Origin: Bacteroidales bacterium
GTDB taxonomy: Bacteria > Bacteroidota > Bacteroidia > Bacteroidales > UBA932
Reading direction: 5' to 3'
DNA length: 55,068 nucleotides
Assembly (NCBI GenBank): GCA_016288775.1
Contig: JAEELG010000081.1
Location: 1-55,068, forward strand
In this document: piece by piece, positions 37,250 to 46,613 of the stretch
Numbering within the stretch: position 1 is the first letter of the stretch
Layout: each line of letters begins with the position of its first letter
Notes under the pieces: generated by a model
Told to the model about the DNA's origin: nothing
Seen by the model: the letters and a program-made list of their open reading frames with translations, nothing else
The model's database searches: none
Position numbers and translations under genes: made by a program

Positions 37250-38566
37250 TTATCCTTCGTATTCCTTCATGGCCTTCACAACCCTGGGCGAAAGACGCAA
37301 TATCGCATACATCGTAGGCACCGTCATAAGGGCGAAGGCAAGGTCCATCACGCTCACCGCCACGTCGAGGGTAATCACGCTGGCAATCAGCAACATAAAC
37401 AGGTAAAAGATGTCGTATCCGCGGGCCGCTTTCGCACCAAAAAGGTACTCCGCGCAAGTGCGTCCGTAATACGAGTACGAGAACATGGTAGAGAAGGCAA
37501 AAACAATCACCATCACCATGAGCAGATACTGGCCCACATAAGGGATGAGCACATCGAATGAGCCCAGAGCAACGGAAAGGCCCTTCACCCCTTCCACATG
37601 ATAGCAGTCGGCAACCAGGATGGGGATGGCGGTAAGCGTACACACCAGCCCGGAATCTATTGCCGGCCCGAGCATGGCCACATATCCCTCACGCACCGGC
37701 TCCGCATTACGTGATGCTCCGTGCATCATCATTCCGGTACCCACGCCGGCCTCGTTCACCAGCATTGCCCGGCGAGCGCCGGTGACCGCCACTCCGGCCA
37801 GGCCGCCCAGGCCTGCCTTAAGGCTGAACGCGCCCTCGAATATGCTTGCAAACACTCCGGGAATCTTGTCCAGGTTGGTAACGATAACTATCAAAACCAG
37901 CGCAAAATACACCGCAACCATGGCAGGCACAAGCTTCGACGACACCTTGGAGATACGCTGCAGGCCACCCAGCACCACCAGCGACACTATTGCAGTAATA
38001 ACCGCACCTATCCCCAGCCGCAGCCACACTGTTGGCTCCACCTGCGGCATGAAAACAGTCGTCACCGCCTCAACAAGCTGGTTCGACTGCATCATACACA
38101 GGCAGCCCACCAGGCCCACCGATGCAAACATCATCGCCAGCGGCTTGAATTTGGGGCCGAACGCTTCGGTTATCACGTACATCGGCCCGCCCTTAACCTG
38201 TCCGTCGCGAGTCCGGCCTTTGAACATAATCGCAAGCGTGCCCTCGAAAAACTTGGTGGCCATACCGAACAGGGCGCTCACCCACATCCAGAATATGGCT
38301 CCGGGGCCGCCCACCACAATCGCTATGGCCACGCCGGCAATGTTCCCCAGCCCCACAGTGGCGCTGATGGCACTCATCAGGGCCTGGAATGAACTGATCT
38401 CCCCCGCCCCGGTCTTCCTCGTTTTGAGCGAGCGCACGGCAGTACCCAGTTTGCGGATCGGCACCGCCCTAGAGTATATGAACAGGAAAAGCCCGCCGCC
38501 CACCAGCCAGATGAACAGCGGATACCCGCATACGAAGTCTGAAATCTTTATTATCAAGTCGTGCAT
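37250..38566 (-). CDS. sodium:alanine symporter (AGCS) family protein
   Basis: From ATG 38566; SSFQALMSAISATVGLGNIAGVAIAIVVGGPGAIFWMWVSALFGMATKFFEGTLA. Confidence 0.9.
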   Translation of the reverse strand: MHDLIIKISDFVCGYPLFIWLVGGGLFLFIYSRAVPIRKLGTAVRSLKTRKTGAGEISSFQALMSAISATVGLGNIAGVAIAIVVGGPGAIFWMWVSALFGMATKFFEGTLAIMFKGRTRDGQVKGGPMYVITEAFGPKFKPLAMMFASVGLVGCLCMMQSNQLVEAVTTVFMPQVEPTVWLRLGIGAVITAIVSLVVLGGLQRISKVSSKLVPAMVAVYFALVLIVIVTNLDKIPGVFASIFEGAFSLKAGLGGLAGVAVTGARRAMLVNEAGVGTGMMMHGASRNAEPVREGYVAMLGPAIDSGLVCTLTAIPILVADCYHVEGVKGLSVALGSFDVLIPYVGQYLLMVMVIVFAFSTMFSYSYYGRTCAEYLFGAKAARGYDIFYLFMLLIASVITLDVAVSVMDLAFALMTVPTMYAILRLSPRVVKAMKEYEG

Positions 38567-38573
38567 CTCAATG

Positions 38574-39458
38574 TCATTTAGTGGGCTCCATGTGCACAAT
38601 TATGTGCGAATCCTTGCCAAAGCGGTCGCGGAAACGGCGTTCCACGTCGGTGGCTATCTCGTGCGCCTCATCCAGGGTCATCTGCCCGTCCAGGCGGATG
38701 TGGACCTCGGCGGCAATGCGGTTGCCTATCCTGCGGGTGCGCAGGTTGTGCGGGTCGGAAACGCCCTCGACGTTGCTGATCAGCGACAGCATGTCTTTCT
38801 CCGTCTCCGAGGGCAGGGAGCTGTCCGTCAGCTCGCCGAAACTGGGCCCTAGCAGGTCCCAGGCCACCTTCACCAGCATCGCGCCCACCACTATCGACGC
38901 CAGCGGATCCAGCACCGTCCAGCGGTTGCCAAGTATGATGGCCCCTCCGATACCTATGGCCGCGCCAATGGAACTCAGCGCATCGGACCGGTGATGCCAT
39001 GCATTCGCCTCGAGCGCCGGCGAACAGAGCATCCGCCCCTTATAGCGAGTGTACTGGTAAAGCACTTCCTTCACAAGAATTGATATCAGCGCTACCCAAA
39101 GGGCCACCTTTCCGGGCGACGGGATATCCTCACCCTGCAGCCACCGGGCCAGCTTGAAAGCACCCGATACAACGATCCCGACTGCCGCGGCTCCCAGTGC
39201 CAGGCCGATGAACAGCGTAGCAAGGGTTTCATACTTGCCGTGCCCGTAGTCGTGATCCTCATCCTGCGGCCGTGCCGAAACCCGCACGAACACCAGCACC
39301 ACAATATCGGTCACGAAATCCGACAGCGAATGCACCGCATCCGATATCATCGCCGCCGAATGCCCCATCACTCCCGCCACAGCCTTCAACCCCACCAGCA
39401 GCACATTCACAACACTCCCCTGCAGCGTCACCCGCGATATTTCGTCTTCTCGTAGCAT
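38574..39458 (-). CDS. cation diffusion facilitator (CDF) transporter
   Basis: 294 aa; SAAMISDAVHSLSDFVTDIVVL, DEDHDYGHGKYETLATL, AWHHRSDALSSIGAAIGI; C-terminal cytoplasmic domain. Confidence 0.92.
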   Translation of the reverse strand: MLREDEISRVTLQGSVVNVLLVGLKAVAGVMGHSAAMISDAVHSLSDFVTDIVVLVFVRVSARPQDEDHDYGHGKYETLATLFIGLALGAAAVGIVVSGAFKLARWLQGEDIPSPGKVALWVALISILVKEVLYQYTRYKGRMLCSPALEANAWHHRSDALSSIGAAIGIGGAIILGNRWTVLDPLASIVVGAMLVKVAWDLLGPSFGELTDSSLPSETEKDMLSLISNVEGVSDPHNLRTRRIGNRIAAEVHIRLDGQMTLDEAHEIATDVERRFRDRFGKDSHIIVHMEPTK

Positions 39459-39581
39459 AAATCTTTTCCACGAAGTTAACCATTACTCTCAATATAACAA
39501 AACATTTTTCGAGAGTCTGCAGCAACTGGTCTTTTTCGTATAAACAAACAACCTGAGCGGGAAAAGTAGTATCTTTGATGC

Positions 39582-40154
39582 GTGAACACCGAACGACATC
39601 CCTTCCAGCCCTTCCTGCCGGAGAACGCGCGTATTCTGTTTCTGGGGAGTTTCCCGCCCCAGCCGCATCGCTGGTGCATGCCGTTTTACTATCCGAATTG
39701 GATCAATGATTTCTGGCGGATCATGGGGCTGATTCATTTTTGCGACAAGGAGCACTTTTGTGTGCCGGGGGAAAAGAGATTTGATGAGGCGGCGATTAGG
39801 GAGTTCTGCACTCGGGAGGGCCTTGCCTTCTACGACACGGCCTGCGAAGTTAGACGATTGAAGGACAATGCCTCCGACGCGTTTCTGGAAGTGGTGACAC
39901 CCACGGACATCCTTGCGCTGCTGACACAGATTCCGTCCTGCCACGTCCTCGTCACCACCGGCGAAAAAGCCAGCACCATCGTCTCCCAGACCTTCGGCTG
40001 CCCCGTCCCGCCGGTGGGAGGACACGTTGTCATTTCGACCAAGGCCGAAGACCGCGTGGTGAAATCTCTCACCTTCTACCGCATGCCCTCCACCTCCCGC
40101 GCCTATCCCCTGCCGCTGGAGAAAAAGGCCGAGGCCTATCGTCAATTATTCTGA
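39582..40154 (+). CDS. uracil-DNA glycosylase superfamily protein (GTG start)
   Basis: 190 aa; RILFLGSFPPQPHRWCMPFYYPNWINDFWRIMG, HVLVTTGEKAS, SLTFYRMPSTSRAYPLPLEKK; TATCTTTG at 39570-39577. Confidence 0.75.
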   Translation: MNTERHPFQPFLPENARILFLGSFPPQPHRWCMPFYYPNWINDFWRIMGLIHFCDKEHFCVPGEKRFDEAAIREFCTREGLAFYDTACEVRRLKDNASDAFLEVVTPTDILALLTQIPSCHVLVTTGEKASTIVSQTFGCPVPPVGGHVVISTKAEDRVVKSLTFYRMPSTSRAYPLPLEKKAEAYRQLF

Positions 40155-40159
40155 TGCGG

Positions 40160-40194
40160 GCACAAAAAAGGCCGATGCCTTAGCATCGACCCTC
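40160..40194 (-). terminator. intrinsic terminator for the minus-strand ATPase unit; copy 1 of a 34-nt repeat
   Basis: Minus strand AGGGTCGATGCTAAGGCATCGGCC-TTTTTT. Plus: gcacaaaaaaggccgatgccttagcatcgaccct. Confidence 0.8.
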
Positions 40195-40404
40195 TTCCAG
40201 TATCAGCCGTAACTGGTATTATTTACCCATATCACCTTCATCCCCGTCATCAAAATATCAAGGATTTATTAGATAAACAATAATTATCAGGGAAATATTA
40301 GATATTACCATATCTCATTCTGGAACGATTCCCGAGTTTGTCTACGGAATTTGAACGTAATGACACGCCCAGCCCAACATAGCATCCCTCTACAGTCACA
40401 TCTG

Positions 40405-42135
40405 TCAAAACGGAGAGCCTTCTACAATGGACTGCACAACTGTTTTGATTTCATCAGGGACCTCCTCGGGCTCAAAAAAAGGAACAATACTTAGGGCATT
40501 GAATCCCACTCCGTACTCTGTTTGCGACCAGGCAGACAAATGTTTTAGATAATCCTTTCCGGGGACCACACCCATCGGATTAACCCATCGTTTTTCCAAT
40601 ATCTTCTCTGCTTTTTGTTTAACCGTTTTAAACGCAAGCGCATTATCCTCTTCTAGAAGACTGGTGGCAATATTATCAAGGACAGTCTCCTTCTCTTGAT
40701 TTGCCAATTCTGTCATCTTATCTTTGACAATTTCTAATGACACCTTCCCTTTTCGTTTTTTCGCTGATATAAAACGAGTTATAGCCTCAGGGGACAACAC
40801 ATAGTTCTCTATCTCCTTCCTTCGCCAGATATGGAGATTAATATGCTTATCGATAGCCTCTTGTCTTCTTGACTCTAGAATCTCTTCTGAATGGTAATCT
40901 GAATCAAATATACAGTAGCAAATTACATGTATTTGATTTGAGTTAAAAAGGCCGGCAACGGCCACTGCTCTTTGCCAACCGCCCCATCCTTCTACAAATG
41001 ATTTAGGAAACGAACTGATAGCATTAAGCCCTTTGGGATAGAGGACCGCCTGAAATTGAGATAAAATTAGACGATCCGTATCACGCCCCTCCCAAATCAT
41101 AAATCGGTGGGAAATAAATAATCTGGAGAGATCAATATTGAAGATACTGCCCATCTCCTCAACCTGCTTTTGAAGAAGAGAATGGCTTCCTACTGATTTG
41201 ACAACTCTCCTTTTGTTATTTACAGGAATAATATTTTCTGGCAAGACCTCCTCCATTATTTCAATAGAGTGTGTAGCGACAATCAATTGTGAGAACATAT
41301 GTGAGACAAGCCTGATTAAGCGACGTTGAAGGTCAGCGTGCATATATACATCAGGCTCATCCAGAATGACAACAGAATCTTCTGTGCACTGTGAAAGAAA
41401 CCACATACATTGGACCCACATTTGTAAGCCATGTCCCATCCAACCTATTTCTGCAGTAAAGTCATGATTCCTAACCAGGAACTGCAATAACTGCCCCTCA
41501 TCACTGAATGTTGTTTCCACCGGGTTAACCTGAAGACCTTCCCAAGTTGACTCCACAAGTTCCTTAAAATGTGGATATTTATCTTCACAATAGTACAATT
41601 GATTCCGGAAATTTCTTGAGGTCAACCGCGTATTTCTATTCTGAACCACCGTTGACCGACTTATCACTTTCTCATTCTCCATCAAGGCCGATATATGAGG
41701 CAAGACCTCCACCGGCGGAAATGCCAATTGTCTAGTCTCCCTAACGCTTCTAACAGGAACGCCATCCTTCCCTACCAGAAGAGCAAATATTGATAGTCTC
41801 TCCCCAACATATGCTCGAATTGAGCACCCATTTGAGAAAAAGGCCTCTATAACTGCCGGAGGGTTTCCGTACATATTAAAGATTCCTTTATCTGATATAT
41901 TTTGATTCTCCATGCTAGGAGAAACTCCGTTGTCTGACTCATTGGTAACCCACTCCGGCGGCCTAATAAAAGAGAGATTCCGATACTTACGAACAACAGT
42001 TGAAATTATTTTCAATGCCTCTATAAGTGTAGATTTACCTGCATTATTACGACCGACAAGAATAGAGACATCTTGAAACACTACCGTTGTATTCTCAAAA
42101 CAGCGGAAATTCTTTACCGTTAGTTTCTTTATCAT
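40405..42135 (-). CDS. OLD-like ABC-ATPase with C-terminal TOPRIM-like region
   Basis: 576 aa; GRNNAGKSTLIEAL (Walker A), VVILDEPDVYMHADLQRRLI (Walker B), LIVATHSIEIM; then FMIWEGRDTDRLIL (Glu) and CIFDSDYHSEE (DxD). Confidence 0.78.
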   Translation of the reverse strand: MIKKLTVKNFRCFENTTVVFQDVSILVGRNNAGKSTLIEALKIISTVVRKYRNLSFIRPPEWVTNESDNGVSPSMENQNISDKGIFNMYGNPPAVIEAFFSNGCSIRAYVGERLSIFALLVGKDGVPVRSVRETRQLAFPPVEVLPHISALMENEKVISRSTVVQNRNTRLTSRNFRNQLYYCEDKYPHFKELVESTWEGLQVNPVETTFSDEGQLLQFLVRNHDFTAEIGWMGHGLQMWVQCMWFLSQCTEDSVVILDEPDVYMHADLQRRLIRLVSHMFSQLIVATHSIEIMEEVLPENIIPVNNKRRVVKSVGSHSLLQKQVEEMGSIFNIDLSRLFISHRFMIWEGRDTDRLILSQFQAVLYPKGLNAISSFPKSFVEGWGGWQRAVAVAGLFNSNQIHVICYCIFDSDYHSEEILESRRQEAIDKHINLHIWRRKEIENYVLSPEAITRFISAKKRKGKVSLEIVKDKMTELANQEKETVLDNIATSLLEEDNALAFKTVKQKAEKILEKRWVNPMGVVPGKDYLKHLSAWSQTEYGVGFNALSIVPFFEPEEVPDEIKTVVQSIVEGSPF

Positions 42136-42153
42136 TTATTTCCTCCTGAACAT

Positions 42154-42942
42154 TTATATCGCATCCTTATCAAATATATTGATTTTGAAATATTCAAACA
42201 AAAACAGCGGGAATCCATTCAACACAGCAATCTTCTCCCCGTCACACAGATACTTCCCGCATTGCCCTTCAAATATCCGCAGTTGAGCAACTGTCTCTTT
42301 ATCCTCCGGCACGGTGTCCCGCCCGGTGCATATATAACACGCCTTTGACGTATGCTGATGCACTAGCATAATCCAGTTGTCTTTAACCCTAAGATACTCT
42401 TGTTTTCCGAGCCTATGTCGGCCGCCATCCGGCAACTCTATAAAATCCAGACTCCCGTAATAACTAAACTCCCGAGCAATATCCTTAAAGGACCGAGCCA
42501 TGCAGTCGCATCGCGAAACAGTATACTCCACAAAATGCTCATCAGGAAGCTCCTTCGTATAGCAGAGAGACTCCACCATCGGATAGCTAACATACAACTT
42601 CCCATTATCAGTCTCATCGTCAAACATCTCCAGCATTTCCCGTAGCCGCTGGTTCATTTCCTCCAGCGTCAGATTCTCGTTTTGGAAGTCGAAATCGAAG
42701 AACAAATAGATTTCAGAGAAGTCCGATGAGCGGGCATTATCAGGCAGGCCATTGGCCTTGTTCTCCCTTAACACGGAGACGATGTCGCCATCGCCATCGA
42801 ACTCCTGCAACTGCCGATACAGTTCATATATGTTGTTCCCGAAGGAGCAGACAATCCTTTCCCCCTGGCCGAAGAACAGGCGCTCCAGCGTCCTGAAAAC
42901 CCTCGGTTCCCTCTCTGCCCCTTCAAAAACAAACAATATCAT
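42154..42942 (-). CDS. TOPRIM-like (RloB/AbiLii-like) protein, partner of the overlapping ATPase
   Basis: 262 aa; LFVFEGAEREPRVFRTLERLFF (Glu), EIYLFFDFDFQNENL (DxD), YPMVESL. 4-nt overlap with upstream gene. Confidence 0.65.
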   Translation of the reverse strand: MILFVFEGAEREPRVFRTLERLFFGQGERIVCSFGNNIYELYRQLQEFDGDGDIVSVLRENKANGLPDNARSSDFSEIYLFFDFDFQNENLTLEEMNQRLREMLEMFDDETDNGKLYVSYPMVESLCYTKELPDEHFVEYTVSRCDCMARSFKDIAREFSYYGSLDFIELPDGGRHRLGKQEYLRVKDNWIMLVHQHTSKACYICTGRDTVPEDKETVAQLRIFEGQCGKYLCDGEKIAVLNGFPLFLFEYFKINIFDKDAI

Positions 42943-44039
42943 ACCTTGAACGCGTTACCTCTGAACATCTTCTCGATATTGTGGCCAAAGCGGAGTTCCT
43001 TCTCCGTGCAGTCCACCAACGGCTTAATCTTGTTCTCGTTGAGAATAAAGTTGCAGTCCGGCCTCAGCAGGTCGTTCGTCATCAGGTAGGTGTTGTGAGA
43101 AGATGTGAAAACCTGGCAATCCTTCTTGAACAGGATCTTGCAAACCTCAAACGCCAGTTTGAAGTGGTAGAAAGCATCAAACTCATCGATGAAAACGAAG
43201 GTCGCCTGACCCATCCACTGCATCCAGAAATACAATAGTTCCAAAGACCTAGTACCAGTGGAAATGATATCCTTGAATTGAATTCGTTTTTTGTCTATTA
43301 GACAGAACAAGACCTTTTCGCCTGTTCGCGGGGGAGCAAACTCAAAACTCTGGTCACTAATATTCACAAGGAAACGGCGAAAATCATCTATCAACTTGTT
43401 TTTGATAATATACTCCTCAAAATCGTATATACCTGTTGCCAGTCCAATAAACTCACGCACATCCAGATTCCTGAACCATAGCATCCCATTCACGAACTGC
43501 TGCATCTTAATCAGATAATGATCCTTTGCCAACGGTATGGACATTAGGAGGAAGTTCACGATGGGGATATTATTGGCATTGTCTGCCAGGTTATGCTGGA
43601 TGGTTTTATCAATGGGGAAAGCCACCGTGTCAATGCTAAACTTCCCATCAGCACGTTTGAACACTGGTTTCCCATCAACCACCATTGCCTCTGCGGTCAT
43701 GATACCGTGATAGTCCTTGGAATAAGTATACTCCACAGTCTGCCCATCAAAACGGAACACATATTCAAACTCCACCTTCAGGTTAGGATCTCCTGCATAG
43801 GTAAAGTTGGCATAGTAATCCGCCTTCTTCCATTTCTGGGAAAGATGATTGACGATATCGAATATCGCGAGACTGAAATTGGTCTTTCCGGAGCCATTGG
43901 GACCATAAACGATACCATTCTTGATGATATCATCCTTAATGGCATACAGATTAAAGTTAAAGTTGCTGTGCCTTGTGAGGTCCAGCTCAATCTTTTCCTT
44001 AAATCCCCGGAAATTTTTTACGGAAAACTTAGCAAGCAT
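42939..44039 (-). CDS. AAA (ABC-type, AAA_15/21-like) ATPase, first gene of the ATPase-TOPRIM pair
   Basis: 366 aa; FSVKNFRGFKEKIEL, GIVYGPNGSGKTNFSLAI, FVFIDEFDAFYHFKLAF, QVFTSSHNTYL. Confidence 0.8.
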   Translation of the reverse strand: MLAKFSVKNFRGFKEKIELDLTRHSNFNFNLYAIKDDIIKNGIVYGPNGSGKTNFSLAIFDIVNHLSQKWKKADYYANFTYAGDPNLKVEFEYVFRFDGQTVEYTYSKDYHGIMTAEAMVVDGKPVFKRADGKFSIDTVAFPIDKTIQHNLADNANNIPIVNFLLMSIPLAKDHYLIKMQQFVNGMLWFRNLDVREFIGLATGIYDFEEYIIKNKLIDDFRRFLVNISDQSFEFAPPRTGEKVLFCLIDKKRIQFKDIISTGTRSLELLYFWMQWMGQATFVFIDEFDAFYHFKLAFEVCKILFKKDCQVFTSSHNTYLMTNDLLRPDCNFILNENKIKPLVDCTEKELRFGHNIEKMFRGNAFKV

Positions 44040-44062
44040 AGCTCATTTCTTTTATTTCTCTC

Positions 44063-44114
44063 GCAAATATAGTAACTTTTTTTGAGAATCCGTAATTTTT
44101 TTACGGATATTTGC
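44063..44114. promoter_or_regulatory. nested inverted repeat / promoter region upstream of the ATPase-TOPRIM pair
   Basis: Outer arms gcaaatat (44063-44070) / atatttgc (44107-44114); inner atccgtaa (44088-44095) / ttacggat (44101-44108). Minus-strand TATATTTG -7 at 44064-44071. Confidence 0.5.
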
Positions 44115-44120
44115 AATTGC

Positions 44121-44154
44121 GCACAAAAAAGGCCGATGCCAAAGCATCAGCCCT
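44121..44154 (-). terminator. intrinsic terminator for the 44.2-46.4 kb minus-strand unit; copy 2 of the 34-nt repeat
   Basis: Plus: gcacaaaaaaggccgatgccaaagcatcagccct; minus strand hairpin followed by TTTTTT. 30/34 identical to 40160-40193. Confidence 0.8.
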
Positions 44155-44182
44155 ATATAACATGTTTACATCACCGCTTCTT

Positions 44183-44518
44183 TTAAGAGTTCATATATCC
44201 GGCCTTTCTTCCACTGAGTGGAACGGTGTTGCCGCTGAATGGCAGCGAGGCGCCAGAGGAGACGACGGGTATTGATGACTTGCAGGTTGTGGTAATAGTG
44301 GAGCCTAGGTAGACGACATCTTTGGAGCGAATCTGCGACAGGCGGTCATCAAAGGCGCCGGGCGTTCCAAAATAGTCTGGGTAAATATCGTCATATGCGG
44401 CCTTGTGGAATGAATCCAGGACCGTGTATGTGTCCACCCGGCCATTCCAGGTACCACCGATGACTTCAGCGTCCGGGGAGACTTTGGAGAGTTTGTCGAT
44501 TAGGTCACGGGATTTCAT
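44183..44518 (-). CDS. hypothetical protein
   Basis: 111-aa ORF (MKSRDLIDKLSKVSPDAEVIGGTWNGRVDTYTVLDSF...); no confident family. Confidence 0.55.
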   Translation of the reverse strand: MKSRDLIDKLSKVSPDAEVIGGTWNGRVDTYTVLDSFHKAAYDDIYPDYFGTPGAFDDRLSQIRSKDVVYLGSTITTTCKSSIPVVSSGASLPFSGNTVPLSGRKAGYMNS

Positions 44519-44587
44519 GGTAGATCGTTTAATAAATTTGCGATTATCGCATTATTATGAAATGCTTTCGTTAGGCAAATGTTTCAT

Positions 44588-44800
44588 CTAACCCACATAG
44601 ACCTCCACAATTTCAAAGAATGTCCCACACTCACGTCTTTTCATAAACTCTATCGCTTCATCCTTACTTTCAAAATAGTGGATTTCATGGGGCATAGATG
44701 CTCTATAAGAGAACTGAAGGCCATATTCCGTTTTTTGCAGATAGGCTGGCATATCATGACCGTTCACACACACCTTTCTTATTGCATACTTTATTTCCAT
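44588..44800 (-). CDS. small hypothetical protein
   Basis: 70-aa ORF (MEIKYAIRKVCVNGHDMPAYLQKTEYG...), 5 nt downstream of the MBL gene on the same strand. Confidence 0.5.
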   Translation of the reverse strand: MEIKYAIRKVCVNGHDMPAYLQKTEYGLQFSYRASMPHEIHYFESKDEAIEFMKRRECGTFFEIVEVYVG

Positions 44801-44805
44801 AACAC

Positions 44806-45708
44806 TTAAAACTTATCAATTATCTTTGCTATGTCCTTTTCTACCATCACAGTTCCGTCATCATCAATAAAAATATGGCCTTGTGATGTCTTCCTTTGAC
44901 AAACGATACCATCTTCAGAACTCATATTATTGTCCCCTTCGCAATAGTCAGTTGAGCTATATCTGCTATCCACATTTCGATTGTCGTCATCATTTGCTTT
45001 TTCGGAAACGATATTAAGCTTTTTAGTCTTGCCGTTTCTCATAGCATCAAAAAGTGCCGTACTAAATGAAGAACGGAGACCATGATGAGGGCACACTAGG
45101 AAGTCAACGCCCTGTCCAATTTTCTTTTTGATTTCATTGTTATACTCAAGTAGTTTCTTCATTCCCTCCTTTTGAATATCTGCCGCAAAGAATATCCTAT
45201 AACCAGAGTGAATATACAGAACAATTCCTATATTATTAGTATAGCTTTCGTCTTTAAGTGTTTCATCATTCTCCACCCATCCAGGGTAAATAAACCCAAT
45301 TGTCATCCGTGATGGATCGCATGACCTCAATGGAAGACATCTACCTTTATATGCCTCTTTTACGTTCTTTACTTCTTCACTCGTTGGATCGTCGACAAGG
45401 CTCCAATTAACGTTTTTATATTTCTCCTCCCCTTCCGACAGATCGTTTGGCGTGGTATACAGCGTGTAATGAAACCTTTCATTCATGGCATTCAGATCAG
45501 TAATATGGTCCCTGTGAGGATGCGAGAGGAACAATTGATCTATAGTATAATAATCCTTTTTTCCTTCTCGCCTTTCAAATAATGGAATTAGAAAATCATT
45601 CACTGGTGAGAAATCATTACTCTTTCCAAGATCAAAAACAATTCTTTTGTTTCCTAACTCAATATAGGCACTCAACGCTGGCCCAACATTAAATACGACT
45701 ACTTTCAT
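44806..45708 (-). CDS. metallo-beta-lactamase-fold hydrolase (ComEC/Rec2 C-domain-like)
   Basis: 300 aa; LFLSHPHRDHITDLNAM (HxHxDH), FFAADIQKEGMKKLLEY, LVCPHHGLRSSF. Confidence 0.8.
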   Translation of the reverse strand: MKVVVFNVGPALSAYIELGNKRIVFDLGKSNDFSPVNDFLIPLFERREGKKDYYTIDQLFLSHPHRDHITDLNAMNERFHYTLYTTPNDLSEGEEKYKNVNWSLVDDPTSEEVKNVKEAYKGRCLPLRSCDPSRMTIGFIYPGWVENDETLKDESYTNNIGIVLYIHSGYRIFFAADIQKEGMKKLLEYNNEIKKKIGQGVDFLVCPHHGLRSSFSTALFDAMRNGKTKKLNIVSEKANDDDNRNVDSRYSSTDYCEGDNNMSSEDGIVCQRKTSQGHIFIDDDGTVMVEKDIAKIIDKF

Positions 45709-45717
45709 ATGCTTTTA

Positions 45718-46428
45718 TTATTTGTTTTTATATGTACCTGTAAACGTTGCAAATAAATACTTGGCATAACTCCATCCTCTGGTTTCAAGCAACAGATAAC
45801 AACCAACCATCAACAACAACTGAATCAATAATGCTATCACTATAGCCCACCATGACAACCAATCACAAAAGATATTCGTGATACCCAGGCTCATTATGAG
45901 GATAATACTCCATACCCCAGCACCAAGATAGTTGCGGCAAAAACCAAACTCTATGTTATACTGTTTCAATAACTCGTCACCACGACAGTTTTGCCTGATT
46001 TGGGATACCACATCGGCTATCTTCTGCTTAGCCTTTTCCGGATCCATCTGTTCCTCCTTTTGAGTTGGCAACTTGATGCCAAATGTGTCTTTTACCTTTG
46101 CAGCAATCTCCTTGTGGTACTCTGGCGACATTGCCGCATTCTCCCACATAAGCATCTTGGTTGTTGGCATTTCAGTTTCGTCTTTCCTGAATAGCGGATA
46201 TTGAAACAACCACTTTGACGTTTCTCTAAATAGTTCACTTGCAAGATAACCTACAGACAGACTCACCAAACTAGTTCCTCCTATCATCCACGTTATCCAC
46301 TTTACATTACCCGCCACCGCTTGATACGTAGAAAGCCACTCACCAATACACATGGCAAGCAATATGCACATTGGGAGCACTCCCAAAATTGCGGGATAGA
46401 CCCTTGCGACTCTTATGTATTTATTCAT
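45718..46428 (-). CDS. predicted membrane protein paired with the MBL-fold gene
   Basis: From MNKYIRVARVYPAILG at 46428; two N-terminal and two C-terminal hydrophobic segments; 9-nt gap to the MBL gene. Confidence 0.65.
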   Translation of the reverse strand: MNKYIRVARVYPAILGVLPMCILLAMCIGEWLSTYQAVAGNVKWITWMIGGTSLVSLSVGYLASELFRETSKWLFQYPLFRKDETEMPTTKMLMWENAAMSPEYHKEIAAKVKDTFGIKLPTQKEEQMDPEKAKQKIADVVSQIRQNCRGDELLKQYNIEFGFCRNYLGAGVWSIILIMSLGITNIFCDWLSWWAIVIALLIQLLLMVGCYLLLETRGWSYAKYLFATFTGTYKNK

Positions 46429-46513
46429 CATTAAAAACACTATTAAATTGTGACTATTATCTCTCTGTTACACGTCCGAGATAACCATGATTCCCCAGTT
46501 CTTTTCTAAAGAG

Positions 46514-46554
46514 ATCAGGCTGGTTTGACGTTTCACCATTTCAACCAGCCTGAT
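46514..46554. repeat. 12-bp perfect inverted repeat
   Basis: atcaggctggtt (46514-46525) ... aaccagcctgat (46543-46554). Confidence 0.85.
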
Positions 46555-46613
46555 TAGGTTTCTACATCCAAGAAATACTTCTTAGGTAATAACACAACAA
46601 CTAACCAAGTTCT

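Noticed and set aside
40160-44154. Interpreting the 34-nt repeats as att sites of an integrative element
   Set aside because: Both are terminator hairpins with T-runs and no integrase is visible; kept only as cassette-boundary or duplicated-terminator repeats.
46480-46520. Short similarity (aagaactgggg-aatcatg-ttat) to the 433-aa membrane gene near 49,870, suggesting a gene relic
   Set aside because: Only ~20 nt with an indel and no extended similarity; could be chance.
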